Shown: positions 53,797 through 63,797, numbered from the stretch's first letter. The stretch is 64,000 bases of DNA from JAEUOS01 sp040382235 (GCA_040382235.1 JBEIFV010000007.1:1-64000); one strand, 5' to 3'. Translations and numbers: made by a program. The notes: a model not told the origin generated them from the letters alone.

Positions 53797-55230
53797 CTAC
53801 TGTCCGCCGGCGTAAGCCTTCACCACCCGATAGAGGAATTCATGGGCCTCGAACAAAGACTTGACGCGAATGCGCTCGTTCAAGCCATGCACCCCGCCGC
53901 CATCGGGGTCGCGGAAAATGCCCGACAGGCCATAGGCCGGAATCCCGGCGTTGTTCATGTAGCGGCTGTCGGTGGTGGCCACCAGCATGGTTGGCACCAC
54001 CGGCACGCCGGGCCACATTTGCGCGCTGATGCGCTCGGCCGGCTCCATGATTTCGCGCGTCAAGGGTGGCGCCGGCGAGAGCGTGGCCTGGCCGACTGGC
54101 GTGATGCTGATCCTGTCGTTGGCAAGCACGGTGGCCAGGGTCCGGGTGACCGATTCGATCGATTCGTCCGGCAGCACGCGGCAATTGACGGTGGCGCGTG
54201 CGCGCTGCGGCAGCGCGTTGGTGGCATGGCCGGCCTCGAGCATGGTGGCCACGCAGGTGGTGCGGTAGGTGGCGTTGTGCGTCGGGTTCTGCGACAAGCG
54301 CGCCAGCGCCTGCGCATCCGGCGGGTCCTTGATGATGGCGCGCATGTCGGCGCCGGTCTGGCCGCCCTCGATCGCGGCCATGCGCTCGAAATAAGTGCGC
54401 GTGGTGGCCGACAGGCGGAACGGAAAGTCGAAGGCGCCCAGGCGCGCCAGCCCGCCGCTCAAGTGGGTGATGGCGTTGTCCTTGACAGGTGCCGAGCTGT
54501 GGCCGCCGCGGTTGGTGACCTCCAGCGTGTAGGTCTGGAATACTTTCTCGCCGGCCTGGATGCCCATGCGCACCGGCTTGCCGGCCGCGTCGAGCATGCC
54601 GCCGGCACCTTCGTTCAAGGCGAACTCGGCATCGATCAGGTTGCGGTGGTGCGTGAGAAGGTATTTGGCACCGTTGAAGGGCGAGGGAATGATCTCTTCA
54701 TCGCAGGTGGCGGCGACCACGATGTCGCGCTCCGGCCGGTAGCCTTCGCGCTTGTAGCGCATCAGGTTGTCGAGGAACGCCGCCACCATCGCCTTGTCGT
54801 CGGCGGCACCGCGCGCATAAAAGTAGCCGTTTTCCTCGATCAGCTTGAACGGGTCGCGCGCCCAGTCTTCGCGCTTGGCTTCCACCACGTCCAGGTGCCC
54901 TAGCAACAGGATCGGTTTTTTCGCGCCGGACCCGCGCAGGCGCGCCACCAGGTTGCCCTTTTTGGGGCCGCCGGGTGGCACGATGATGTGAATGTCGGCT
55001 GCAGCGATGCCGCCTGCGATGAGGCGCTTCTTCATGGCCTCGGCGGCCACGGTGCAACTGCCGACCGAGTCGGTGGTGTTGATTTCCACCAGTTCCTGAT
55101 AGAGCGCGCGGAATTGCTGCTGCGCCGGGGTCAGTGTCATGCCTTGCGCCAACGCGGGCCCCGAGCATGCGCCCCACAGCGCGCATGCATGGACGGTGGC
55201 GACAAAGATCTTGCCTGCAACGTGCAACAT
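53797..55230 (-). CDS. Secreted M20-family metallopeptidase
   Basis: The 477-residue product has a signal peptide (MLHVAGKIFVATVHACALWG to ALAQG). The M20 metal ligands follow: His and Asp in LLLGHLDVV near residue 112, Asp in YARGAADDKA, Glu pair in ATCDEEIIPS near 170. The dimerisation domain (GGHSSAPVKDNAI) is in the middle, with VHGLNERIRV at the end giving the last His. It hydrolyses peptides or amides in the periplasm, such as dipeptides or N-acyl amino acids. Full length; substrate not evident. Confidence 0.9.
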   Translation of the reverse strand: MLHVAGKIFVATVHACALWGACSGPALAQGMTLTPAQQQFRALYQELVEINTTDSVGSCTVAAEAMKKRLIAGGIAAADIHIIVPPGGPKKGNLVARLRGSGAKKPILLLGHLDVVEAKREDWARDPFKLIEENGYFYARGAADDKAMVAAFLDNLMRYKREGYRPERDIVVAATCDEEIIPSPFNGAKYLLTHHRNLIDAEFALNEGAGGMLDAAGKPVRMGIQAGEKVFQTYTLEVTNRGGHSSAPVKDNAITHLSGGLARLGAFDFPFRLSATTRTYFERMAAIEGGQTGADMRAIIKDPPDAQALARLSQNPTHNATYRTTCVATMLEAGHATNALPQRARATVNCRVLPDESIESVTRTLATVLANDRISITPVGQATLSPAPPLTREIMEPAERISAQMWPGVPVVPTMLVATTDSRYMNNAGIPAYGLSGIFRDPDGGGVHGLNERIRVKSLFEAHEFLYRVVKAYAGGQ

Positions 55231-55295
55231 GAGGATTCAACCCGCTCGATCTGAATCGCCCAAGCATACCCGAGCGCTGGTTGCCGCCGCCCGCT

Positions 55296-56666
55296 TTAGT
55301 TTCTGCGTTGCGGCGCGGCACCGCGGGCATCCTGCTCCCAGCCGCCAAGCTTGAACGCGAGACCCGGAATCAGCGCATACACCAGGAACGAGACGCCGAC
55401 CACCACGTAGAGCAGCGTCAGCGAATGCAGCGCCACCGCGAGCGCGCCACCGACCACCGCCACCACCAGCCGCACCAGGCTGCCGATGAGTGACCATTTG
55501 AGACGCCCCGCCCCTTGGCAAGCGAAAAAGAAGGCCAGCCCGAAGCCGAACGGGGCATAGAAAATGCCGACGATATGCAGATAGGCGTCGGCCGCCGCGC
55601 GCGTGGCGCTGGCGGCATCCGGGATGAACCACTGCGTCCACCAATGCGGATTGAGCGCCAGCAGCACGCCGATGGCGCCTGTCACCGCGGCCATCAGGAG
55701 CGAGCCCACCCAGGCGATGCGCGCGGCGCGCGCGTGCTTCCCGGCGCCAACGTTGCGGCCGACCATCGAGACCATCGCCGAACCGAAGCCGAGTACCAGC
55801 GGAATCAACACGTACTCAAGGCGCGCGCCGACGCCGTAACCGGCCAGGGTGGCGATGCCGAAATTGCCGGCGTAGCCGGTCAGCACGATCACGTTGCCGT
55901 TGGAAATGAACGGGCTGACCGATGCCGGCAGGCCCACCCGCAGTACCTCAAAGGCATCGGCCCGCGACAGGGGCACCGGACGCAGGTGCAAATTGCCGGC
56001 GCCGCGCATGAGTGGCCACGCCAGGATGCAGGCCGACAACGCGTTGAGCGCCACGAACGAAAGCCCGGCGCCCGCCACCCCGAGCGCCGGCACCGGCCCG
56101 GCACCGAAAACCAAAAGCGGGCACAGGCCGACATGCAGGAGCGCGCTGCCGATCAGGCAGGCCGCCGGCGCACGCATGCTGCCGGAGCCGGTGTGCATGC
56201 TGGAGAGCGCGTTGTTGACCCAGGTGGCAATGGCGCCGGCGAACAGCGGGAAGGCATAGCTTTGCGCCAGCTCCAGAATCGGCCCGCCCCCGCCCATGGC
56301 GCGATACAACAAGGGCCCGCAGGCCAAGAAGCCCAGGCCGATGCACAAGCCCAGCACGATCTCGATCATGAGGCCATGCCAGGCCACCGCAGTGGCGCGC
56401 CGGCGGTCGCCGGCGCCGAGCATGCGCGCCACTGCGGATGCCACCCCGCCGCCCATCGCCGCGCGTGACAGTTGCACCATCAGCATCGAAAGCGGGAACA
56501 CCAGCGCCACCGCGGCCAGCGCCTCGGTGCCCAGGCGCGCGACGATGTAGCCGTCATAAGCGATGGTCAGCGTTTGCGCGAAAAGGCCCAGCACATTCGG
56601 GCTCGCCAGACGCACCAGGGTGGGCACGATCGGGCCGGCCAGCAGGTCGGGCGGTTTGGAAGACAT
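55296..56666 (-). CDS. MATE-family efflux transporter
   Basis: The 456-residue product has about twelve hydrophobic segments in two halves, with PIVPTLVRLASPNVLGLFAQ at the start, IVARLGTEALAAVALVFPLS and GVASAVARMLGAGDRRRA. The second half has GVGARLEYVLIPLVLGFGSA and VGRNVGAGKHARAARIAW, the mirrored MATE motif. It exports cationic or other compounds by Na+ or H+ antiport. ATG 56666 is chosen; 56687 is also possible and neither has a strong ribosome binding site. Divergent from the alkB-like gene. Confidence 0.93.
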   Translation of the reverse strand: MSSKPPDLLAGPIVPTLVRLASPNVLGLFAQTLTIAYDGYIVARLGTEALAAVALVFPLSMLMVQLSRAAMGGGVASAVARMLGAGDRRRATAVAWHGLMIEIVLGLCIGLGFLACGPLLYRAMGGGGPILELAQSYAFPLFAGAIATWVNNALSSMHTGSGSMRAPAACLIGSALLHVGLCPLLVFGAGPVPALGVAGAGLSFVALNALSACILAWPLMRGAGNLHLRPVPLSRADAFEVLRVGLPASVSPFISNGNVIVLTGYAGNFGIATLAGYGVGARLEYVLIPLVLGFGSAMVSMVGRNVGAGKHARAARIAWVGSLLMAAVTGAIGVLLALNPHWWTQWFIPDAASATRAAADAYLHIVGIFYAPFGFGLAFFFACQGAGRLKWSLIGSLVRLVVAVVGGALAVALHSLTLLYVVVGVSFLVYALIPGLAFKLGGWEQDARGAAPQRRN

Positions 56667-56837
56667 GCGAAAGCTTGCCTGAAACATGGGCGCGTCGCTA
56701 CTCGGGTGTCGGGCAGCTGTGCCGCCGGTGCCGGCAGTCCTTGCCGCGCCAGCTAAGGGTGAGACCCGCACGGGCCGGGGCGCCGCGCTTGCAGCCGTCT
56801 CTTGCGCCCATCTTGCCCAACTGCCAAACTACCGGCC

Positions 56838-57908
56838 ATGCACGCCACTCTCACCAAACCCGGCCGGCTGGCCTGGCAAGACGCCCGCCACCTGCTGCTG
56901 ATCGCCATGCTGGCCCTGCCGGTGATCGGCTATGTCAGCGGGTCATCCGGCAAGCTTTCCCTGCTGTTCCTGGTAGTGATCGCCATTATCGATGCGTTGA
57001 TCGGCACTCGCCCAGGTGCCGCGAGACCGCACGCCTGGCCCGCCATGCGCCATGCCTGGTTCAGCGCCTTCCTCTACCTCTACGCGGTGCTGCAGATCGC
57101 GCTGATCGCGTGGACACTCGGCGTGATCGCGGCCAGACCAAGCATCGAAGCCGCCCTTTGGCTGGGCGTGTCGATCGGTTTCATCACCGGCGGCTTCGGC
57201 ATCACCATCGCGCATGAACTGGGCCACCGCCCCGGCCGCTTTGATCGCTTCGTCTCGCAGGTGCTGCTGGTTACGGTGTGCTACGGCCACTTCTATGTCG
57301 AACACAACCGCGGCCACCATGCGCGTGTGGGCACCCCGAACGACCCGGCCAGCGCGCGCCTGGGCGAATCGTTCTACGCCTTCTACCTGCGCACCGTGGT
57401 CGGCAGCTTCGCCCATGCCTGGCGCCTGGAAGCGCTGCGTCTCGAAGCCAAGGGCCAAACCGCCTGGTCGCCCGCCAACCGCAACGTCGTGTACATCGTC
57501 GCCACACTTGCGCTATGCGCCATCGCGTGGGGTGTGGCCGGCCCCATGGGCGTGCTGTTCTTCCTGTTCCAGAGTCTCGTGGCCTTCACCCTGCTGGAAC
57601 TGGTGAACTACGTCGAGCACTACGGCCTCACCCGCCAACGCAATGCCGATGGCCGCTTTGAGGCGGTGCAGCCGCACCACTCCTGGAATTCCGATACCTG
57701 GTTCGGCAATGCCATTTTGATCAACCTGCAGCGCCACTCCGATCATCACGCCGATTCCTCGCGCCCTTACGAAACCCTGCGCTCGATCGATTCGGCGCCG
57801 CAGTTGCCCACCGGGTATGCCGGGATGATTCTCCTGGCGCTGCTGCCGCCGCTTTGGTTTCGGGTGATGGATTGGCGGGCGCGGGAGGCAGCGCGGATTG
57901 GCGCTTGA
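56838..57908 (+). CDS. AlkB-type membrane fatty acid/alkane hydroxylase
   Basis: The 356-residue product has six hydrophobic segments and the histidine motifs of non-haem diiron hydroxylases: HELGHRP near residue 129, EHNRGHHARVGTP near 155, and LQRHSDHHADSSRPY near 302, with NYVEHYGL as well. The motif HELGHRP and the NYxEHYGL are diagnostic of the AlkB/XylM group. It would hydroxylate the terminal carbon of alkanes or related chains with rubredoxin, which is not encoded here. The family call is firm, the substrate not. Confidence 0.9.
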   Translation: MHATLTKPGRLAWQDARHLLLIAMLALPVIGYVSGSSGKLSLLFLVVIAIIDALIGTRPGAARPHAWPAMRHAWFSAFLYLYAVLQIALIAWTLGVIAARPSIEAALWLGVSIGFITGGFGITIAHELGHRPGRFDRFVSQVLLVTVCYGHFYVEHNRGHHARVGTPNDPASARLGESFYAFYLRTVVGSFAHAWRLEALRLEAKGQTAWSPANRNVVYIVATLALCAIAWGVAGPMGVLFFLFQSLVAFTLLELVNYVEHYGLTRQRNADGRFEAVQPHHSWNSDTWFGNAILINLQRHSDHHADSSRPYETLRSIDSAPQLPTGYAGMILLALLPPLWFRVMDWRAREAARIGA

Positions 57909-58169
57909 TTGGGTGCAAGTTGATTTCAGGAAGAGGACCGCTGGCTTTCAAGGGAATAGCAACCAAGCGCTTTCAGTAACCCCCATATCGGCGCATGGCT
58001 GAGTCGAGTCCAGGCAATTCCGGGGTGGGCGAACCCTTATGTCATTCTGCCTGGCGACCGCATCGCACCGAAGTGGTAGCGCAAACGTGACGCAACACTC
58101 CTGCAAAGAACAGACCGTCGATCGACCGCGACGTTTGCCGGCTATTGACGACAACCCGGGAGGACCATC

Positions 58170-58580
58170 ATGCTGAGCGGCAGCTGTCTATGCGGTGGTG
58201 TCCGGTACGAGATCACGGGCACGCTTTCGGGCGCGCTCAACTGCCACTGCACCATGTGCCGCAAGGCGCACGGCGCAGCCTTTCGCAGCCGTGCCCGCGT
58301 GAACGCCGCCGACTTCCGCTGGGTACAGGGCGAAGAACTGGTGACTTATTACGAATCGTCGCCCGGCACGCATCGCGGGTTTTGCCGCGTCTGTGGGTCG
58401 CCCCTGCTGAGCCGGTTCGATGACTACCCATCCAACTTCGGCCTGCCGCTTGGCGCGCTCGATGTCGATCCCGGGGTCAAGCCAAAACTTCATGTGTTTG
58501 TCGCCGACAAGGCGCCGTGGTTTGACATCACCGATGCGCTTCCGCAGTTTCCGGCGCTTCCGGAGAAGAAGCCGCCATGA
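58170..58580 (+). CDS. GFA/CENP-V family zinc protein
   Basis: The 136-residue product MLSGSCLCGGVRYEITGTLS has the Zn-binding cysteines SCLCGG, NCHCTMCRKAHG and FCRVCGSPLLSRF, and the FGLPLGALDVDPGVKPKLHV ending. These proteins were named after glutathione-dependent formaldehyde activation, but most members have unknown roles. GGAGG precedes the ATG by seven bases. About 260 bp before it (57909-58169) contain no gene. Confidence 0.92.
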   Translation: MLSGSCLCGGVRYEITGTLSGALNCHCTMCRKAHGAAFRSRARVNAADFRWVQGEELVTYYESSPGTHRGFCRVCGSPLLSRFDDYPSNFGLPLGALDVDPGVKPKLHVFVADKAPWFDITDALPQFPALPEKKPP

Positions 58581-58689
58581 CCGTCCGCAGGGACGGCTTT
58601 CGACTTGATGTTCGAAAGACCCCGTTGAAGATCGAGGGTCGGCGGAGAGAATCGCCGCATCAACCCGCCACCGAACCAGGAGAATCGAG

Positions 58690-59001
58690 ATGAGCAACGA
58701 TCAGCGCTACAAGACCTTCGCCGATTTCTACCCCTTCTATCTCGACGAGCACAAAAACCTGGTGTCGCGCCGCCTGCATTTCGTCGGCACCAGCATCGCG
58801 CTCATCATCCTGGTGACAGCGGTGGTCACGCAGGTGTGGTGGCTGCTCGTGGCGGCGCTGGTTCAGGGTTATACGTTTGCGTGGGTCGGGCATTTCTTCT
58901 TCGAGCGCAACCGGCCGGCGACCTTCAAGTATCCGGGGTACAGCCTGATGGGTGACTGGCGGCTTTGGTGGGAAATCCTGACCGCGAAGCGTCCGTTCTA
59001 G
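58690..59001 (+). CDS. DUF962/Mpo1-like membrane protein
   Basis: The 103-residue product MSNDQRYKTFADFYPFYLDE has HFVGT near residue 31, two hydrophobic segments (SIALIILVTAVVTQVWWLLV and ALVQGYTFAWVGHFFF) and FERNRPATFKYPGYSLMGDW. The HxxGT and GHxFFExNRPATF motifs give the His residues of the Mpo1 family, which in yeast is an iron-dependent 2-hydroxy fatty acid dioxygenase. Bacterial members are uncharacterised. AGGAG precedes the ATG. Confidence 0.9.
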   Translation: MSNDQRYKTFADFYPFYLDEHKNLVSRRLHFVGTSIALIILVTAVVTQVWWLLVAALVQGYTFAWVGHFFFERNRPATFKYPGYSLMGDWRLWWEILTAKRPF

Positions 59002-59150
59002 CGCGGCGGCCTGATAGGGCTAACCATGAGTGTCAGGCCGTCCACGCGGGAATGACTCGAACGTGGGCCTGCGGTGGCGCCCGCTGCGCATTGCGCCGGC
59101 CGCGCATTGCCGATAACCTTGCCGCCTGTCCGACCAGACCCGGCGCAACC

Positions 59151-60356
59151 ATGCAAGCACTCGAAGGCATCCGCATCCTCGATTTCACGCGACACATGTC
59201 GGGGCCCTATGCGACGCTCCTGATGGGCGATTTCGGCGCCGACGTGATCAAGATCGAATCGATGCCGCACGGCGACCCGACGCGCACCATGGGCACCGCT
59301 TTCGTCGACGGCGAATCCGGCATGTTCCTGATCTGGAACCGCAGCAAGCGCAGCGTCGCCATCGATACCCGCAAGCCCGACGCCGGCGAAATCCTGCGCC
59401 GCCTGGTGAGCGGCGCCGACATGCTGGTGGAGAACTTTCGCCCCGGCGTGGCCGAAGCGATGGGTATCGGTTACGAGGCGGTCAGTGCGCTCAATCCGCG
59501 CCTGATCTACCTGTCGATCACCGCATTCGGGCGCAGCGGACCTTATGCGCAGTCGCCGGGCACCGACCCGGTGGTGCAGGCGATGTCGGGTGTGATGTCG
59601 GTCACCGGCGAGCGCGGCGGCGACCCGGTGCTGGTCGGCTTGCCGGTCGCCGACTACACCTCGGCGATGGTTGCGGTGCAGGGCGCGCTGCTGGCCCTGT
59701 TCGCACGCGAACGGACCGGGCGCGGCCAGCGGGTCGATATTCCGATGTTGGGCGCGCTCACCTTTGGCCTGACCACCCGGCTGGCGAACTACTGGTGGGG
59801 CGGCAAGGAGCCGCAGCGCGAAGGCAGCGCCCACAGTTCGGTCGCGCCCTATCAGTTATACAAGGCCAGCGACGGCGATGTCGTCGCCGGCGCCTGGACC
59901 CGCGACACGTGGCCGCGCTTTTGTGCCGCTCTGGGCTTGCCTGAACTCTGCGACGACCCGCGCTTCGCCAGCAATCCGCTGCGCATGGAAAACCGTACCG
60001 CTCTCAATGGTGTCTTGTCGGCAGCCTTCGCGAAGCGACAAGTGCAGGAGTGGGAGCAGGAATTCCGTGCCGCCAATGCCTTGTTTGGTCCGGTATTGAC
60101 CATTCCGCAAGTGCTCAAGCACCCGCAGATGGAAGCGCTGGGCATGGTGCAATCGATCGACCATCCCAAACTGGGGCCAATCCCGCAGTTGGGCCCGCCG
60201 ATCCTGATGTCGGATACGCCGGGGCGGCTGGATCGTCCACCGCCGGCTTATGGTGAACATACCGCCGAGGTGCTTGCCGAACTCGGCTACTCACCGGCCG
60301 AGATCGGGCGCCTGGCCGACAGCAAAACCATCGACATGCCGCAGTCGGCTGCCTGA
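59151..60356 (+). CDS. Class III CoA-transferase (CaiB/BaiF) 1
   Basis: The 401-residue product MQALEGIRILDFTRHMSGPY has the typical N-terminus, GDFGADVIKIE, the NRSKRSVAIDTRKPD stretch and VENFRPGVAEAMGIGYEA. The catalytic Asp should lie near residue 165 in SPGTDPVVQAMSG-LPVADYTSA. It moves CoA between carboxylic acids. It is the first of three such genes followed by a Bug receptor, overlapping the second by one base. Together they suggest a pathway that activates imported acids. The substrate is unknown. Confidence 0.92.
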   Translation: MQALEGIRILDFTRHMSGPYATLLMGDFGADVIKIESMPHGDPTRTMGTAFVDGESGMFLIWNRSKRSVAIDTRKPDAGEILRRLVSGADMLVENFRPGVAEAMGIGYEAVSALNPRLIYLSITAFGRSGPYAQSPGTDPVVQAMSGVMSVTGERGGDPVLVGLPVADYTSAMVAVQGALLALFARERTGRGQRVDIPMLGALTFGLTTRLANYWWGGKEPQREGSAHSSVAPYQLYKASDGDVVAGAWTRDTWPRFCAALGLPELCDDPRFASNPLRMENRTALNGVLSAAFAKRQVQEWEQEFRAANALFGPVLTIPQVLKHPQMEALGMVQSIDHPKLGPIPQLGPPILMSDTPGRLDRPPPAYGEHTAEVLAELGYSPAEIGRLADSKTIDMPQSAA

Positions 60357-61543
60357 TGAGCAAGAGCCCGAAAGTCGCGGACTTTTCCACCCATTTCTCC
60401 GGGCCGGTGGCGAGCCGCCGCATGCTGCAACTGGGCGCCGATGTCCTGAAGATCGAGCATCCGCTGCATGGCGACGGCAATCGGCAGTTCCCGCCGCTGT
60501 TCCACGATGAGGGCATCCACCATCTGCATCTGAACGCCGGTGCCCGCAGTGTGGCTCTCGATCCGAAGTCGCCGGCATGGCCGCGCGCGGTCGCGGCGAT
60601 CACTCGCTGGGCTGATGTGGTGATTGTCGGCAAGCAACCCGGCGCGGCGCGCAAGCTCGGGATCGACGCCGCCAGCCTGATCAACATCAATCCGGACCTG
60701 GTGTACTGCCTGATCACCGGCTACGGTGTCGCCGGCGAGTGGGCCGACCTGCCGGCGCACGGCCTGAACATGGACGCACTGGCCGGAACACTACCGCTCG
60801 AATGGGTAGACGGTGAACCTCGGGTGCCCGAACAATACCGTTCGGTCGGCACCACGGTTGCCGGCATCGAGGCGGCGCTCGGCATTTACGCGGCGCTGCA
60901 TCGTCGCAGTCAGGAAGGTGGGGGCCAGGTGGTGCATGTGTCGATCTGGGAATCGGCGCTTGCCACCTTGTGGCGCGACGTCGCGACCTTCGCCAACACC
61001 GGCAAGCCGTGGCCGGCCTACCGCGATCTTGGGCCGCGCTACGACGTCTATGCGGCACAGGACAAGCAGGCCTTGCTGGTGTGCCCGATCGAGCGTCATT
61101 TCTGGGAACGGTTTTGCGATGCGCTGGGCCTATCCGCCGAGCTCAGGGCGCGCGGCGACTGGGCCAGCGGCGTCGACATGGGAAAGGACTACGTCGCGCT
61201 TGGCGAACGGCAGTCGATCGCCGCCGCCTTGCGCGGCAGGCCGCGCGCGGCGTGGATCGCCATCCTCGGCCAGGCGCAGGTACCGGTCGCACCCGTGCTG
61301 GATTGGCGCGAGGTGATCAACAGCCCGCATGCGCAGGCCAACGGCGCGATGGCGGGCTACGTGTGCAATGGCCATCAGGTGCGCGTGCCGGCGACTCCGG
61401 TGTCGATCACGGTGGCGGCGGCGCTTGAGCGCCATGGCGGGTTGGCAGAGGCGCATCGCGCCAAGGCCGATGTGGTGACGCGCGCGCCGGCACTGGGCGA
61501 ACACAATCAGGCGGTGTTTCGCGAGCTCGGCATCGATGTCTGA
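60356..61543 (+). CDS. Class III CoA-transferase (CaiB/BaiF) 2, divergent
   Basis: The 395-residue product MSKSPKVADFSTHFSGPVAS carries the fold but departs from the family: LGADVLKIEHPLHGD, NAGARSVALDPKSP and VGKQPGAARKLGID replace the usual NRGKRS and ENFRPG. The Asp region reads AHGLNMDALAG. Its start overlaps the stop of gene 1 (TGATG), so it may form a hetero-oligomer with it. It could be a regulatory or structural partner, or have another acyl specificity. Confidence 0.85.
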   Translation: MSKSPKVADFSTHFSGPVASRRMLQLGADVLKIEHPLHGDGNRQFPPLFHDEGIHHLHLNAGARSVALDPKSPAWPRAVAAITRWADVVIVGKQPGAARKLGIDAASLININPDLVYCLITGYGVAGEWADLPAHGLNMDALAGTLPLEWVDGEPRVPEQYRSVGTTVAGIEAALGIYAALHRRSQEGGGQVVHVSIWESALATLWRDVATFANTGKPWPAYRDLGPRYDVYAAQDKQALLVCPIERHFWERFCDALGLSAELRARGDWASGVDMGKDYVALGERQSIAAALRGRPRAAWIAILGQAQVPVAPVLDWREVINSPHAQANGAMAGYVCNGHQVRVPATPVSITVAAALERHGGLAEAHRAKADVVTRAPALGEHNQAVFRELGIDV

Positions 61544-61564
61544 GCCGTGGGGCAGGGGAAAAGC

Positions 61565-62752
61565 ATGAGCGCAAGCGTGTTTGAAGGCATCAGGGTGCTC
61601 GACGTCGGGCACATCGTGGCGGGGCCGTTTGTCGCTTCAGTGCTGGCCGATTTCGGCGCCGACGTGATCAAGATCGAGCCACCCGGCAAGGGCGATCCAC
61701 TGCGCTGGATTTATCCAAAGGGCGATGTCGGCCTGTTCTACAAGATGCAGGGCCGCAACAAGAAATCGATCACCCTTGATCTCAAGCAGCCCGAAGGCCA
61801 GGCGATCTTCCACCGGCTTGCCGCCGATGCCGACGTGGTGGTCGAAAACTTCCGCCCCGGCGTGATGGAGCGCTTGGGCTGTGGGTGGGATGTGTTGTCC
61901 GCACTCAATCCGCGCCTGATCATGTGTCGGCTGTCGGGCTTCGGGCAGACCGGGCCGTACAAGGACCGGCGCGCCTACGGGCGCATCTCCGAGGCCTTCG
62001 CCGGCTTCGCCCACATCACCGGCGAGCCCGATGGCCCGCCTTCGCATTCGCACATGTCGGTCGGCGACACGGTGGCCGGCACCTGGGCGGCGATGGGCGT
62101 GATGATGGCGCTGTACTGGCGCGATGCGCGCGACGGCGGCGTCGGCCAGGTGGTCGACATGGCGCTCTATGAGGGGCTGTTTCGCCAGATCGAGCAACAG
62201 GTGGTGATCTTCGACCAGCTTGGCAAGGTACTCACGCGCAGCGGCAGCAATCATCGCGACGTGCCTTATACGGGGCTGTTCCGCTGCAAGGACGGCGGCT
62301 ACTTCTCCTTTTCCGCCGTCACCGAAAGCAGCGCCGGCGCCATCCTGCGTGCGGTCGGCATGGCCGGCGACGCGCGCTTCAACACGTTCACCGAGTGTGT
62401 GCGCCATCGCGATGCATTCGCCATGGCGATCGGTGACTGGATGGCGGCGCGTACCCTGGCCGAAGTGGAGGCCGCGTTCGTCGCCTGCGACGCGCCCGGC
62501 AGCCGGGTGATGAACGCCGCCGACCTGGTCGCCGACCCGCACGTGCAGGCCCGCGAGATGGTGATCTCGGTGGCGGACAAGGACCTGGGCACGATCCGCA
62601 TGCAGGGCATCGTCCCCAAGCTATCGCAAAGCCCGGGCGCGGTGCGCCATGCCGGACAGCGCCTGGGTGAATCGAACGACCTCGTGTACCGCGACATGCT
62701 GGGCATGAACAAGGCGGATATGGAAGACTTGCGGGCGCGCGGCGTGATATAG
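61565..62752 (+). CDS. Class III CoA-transferase (CaiB/BaiF) 3
   Basis: The 395-residue product MSASVFEGIRVLDVGHIVAG has the complete family pattern: GADVIKIEPPGKGDPLR, GRNKKSITLDLKQPEGQ, VENFRPGVMERLG and GEPDGPPSHSHMSVGDTVAG with the catalytic Asp. GGGGAAAAGC precedes the ATG at 61565. It follows gene 2 by 21 bp. Three CoA-transferases in one operon may form alternative or heteromeric enzymes. It could convert an alkyl- or aryl-succinate-type or other acid to its CoA ester, but nothing fixes this. Confidence 0.92.
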   Translation: MSASVFEGIRVLDVGHIVAGPFVASVLADFGADVIKIEPPGKGDPLRWIYPKGDVGLFYKMQGRNKKSITLDLKQPEGQAIFHRLAADADVVVENFRPGVMERLGCGWDVLSALNPRLIMCRLSGFGQTGPYKDRRAYGRISEAFAGFAHITGEPDGPPSHSHMSVGDTVAGTWAAMGVMMALYWRDARDGGVGQVVDMALYEGLFRQIEQQVVIFDQLGKVLTRSGSNHRDVPYTGLFRCKDGGYFSFSAVTESSAGAILRAVGMAGDARFNTFTECVRHRDAFAMAIGDWMAARTLAEVEAAFVACDAPGSRVMNAADLVADPHVQAREMVISVADKDLGTIRMQGIVPKLSQSPGAVRHAGQRLGESNDLVYRDMLGMNKADMEDLRARGVI

Positions 62753-62825
62753 CATTCGCGGGTGGTGGCGCCCTGCGGGTCGCCGCGACCTGCAACCAAA
62801 GAAGACAGATCAGGAGACAGTGAAG

Positions 62826-63797
62826 ATGAAACGCATTCCGGCAATCATGTGGATGGTGTTGCTTGCAGCGCTGACCGCGAGCATGGCGGCGCACGCCCAG
62901 CCCTATCCGCAACAACCGATCCGCTTGATCGTGGCCTTCGGCCCAGGCAGCGGGGCCGACGCGATGGCGCGCGTGATCGCCGAGCGCCTGGCGCTGCAAC
63001 TCAAGACCAGCGTGACGGTCGAGAACCGCGAGGGCGCCGGCGGGTTGATCGGCGCGTCAATGGTCGCCAAGGCGCCCGCGGACGGCTACACGCTGCATTT
63101 CGGCGTGACCACCATGACGGTGAGCCCGCATCTGCAAGCCGTCCCTGCCTTCGATCCGGTGAAGGACTTCGTGCCGATCGTCAAGGTGGCCGAACTGGCG
63201 CTCCTGATGATCACCGGCAACGACGCGCCTTTCAAGTCGCTCAAGGAACTGATCGCCTACGCGAAGAAGAATCCGGGCAAGCTCAACTACGCGACCTCCG
63301 GCAAGGGGTCGCCCAGCCACCTGGGCGTGGAGATGATTCGCAAGGCCACCGGCATCGATGTGCGCGACGTGCCCTACAAGAACATCGGGCAGGCCACCAC
63401 CGACGTGATCGGCGGCCAGGTGTCGTTCTACTTTCCGGGCATCACCGGCGCGGCGCCGCAAGTCAAGGCCGGCAAGGCCCGTGGCCTGGCGGTGGGTTCG
63501 GTGCGGCGCTCGGCGCTGGCGCCCGAGGTGCCGACCGTCGCCGAAGAGACCGGGATCGCGGGGCTCGAGGTCATCACCTGGTACGGGCTGCTCGGGCCCG
63601 CCGGCCTGCCCAGGGAGATCGCCAGCCGACTGCAGGCCGAGACCTTCAAGGCGCTCGAAGTGGCCGAGGTGCGCGAGCGCATCGTGCGCACTGGCGCCGA
63701 GGTCGTGATCGCATCAGGCGAGGAGTTCGCCGCGCAGATCCGCGGCGACAGTGCGCGCTATGAAAAGCTGGTGAGGGAGCTGGGTCTGCGGGAATGA
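62826..63797 (+). CDS. Bug-family periplasmic solute receptor (TctC-like) 5
   Basis: The 323-residue product has a signal peptide (IPAIMWMVLLAALTASMAAH) ending AHAQP, then IRLIVAFGPGSGADAMAR, VENREGAGGLIGASM, PADGYTLHFG, DVPYKNIGQATTDVIGGQVS and a closing EKLVRELGLRE. It is the uptake receptor likely serving the three CoA-transferases upstream, 73 bp away. ATG at 62826 is preferred over GTG at 62820 by spacing to GGAG. Confidence 0.93.
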   Translation: MKRIPAIMWMVLLAALTASMAAHAQPYPQQPIRLIVAFGPGSGADAMARVIAERLALQLKTSVTVENREGAGGLIGASMVAKAPADGYTLHFGVTTMTVSPHLQAVPAFDPVKDFVPIVKVAELALLMITGNDAPFKSLKELIAYAKKNPGKLNYATSGKGSPSHLGVEMIRKATGIDVRDVPYKNIGQATTDVIGGQVSFYFPGITGAAPQVKAGKARGLAVGSVRRSALAPEVPTVAEETGIAGLEVITWYGLLGPAGLPREIASRLQAETFKALEVAEVRERIVRTGAEVVIASGEEFAAQIRGDSARYEKLVRELGLRE

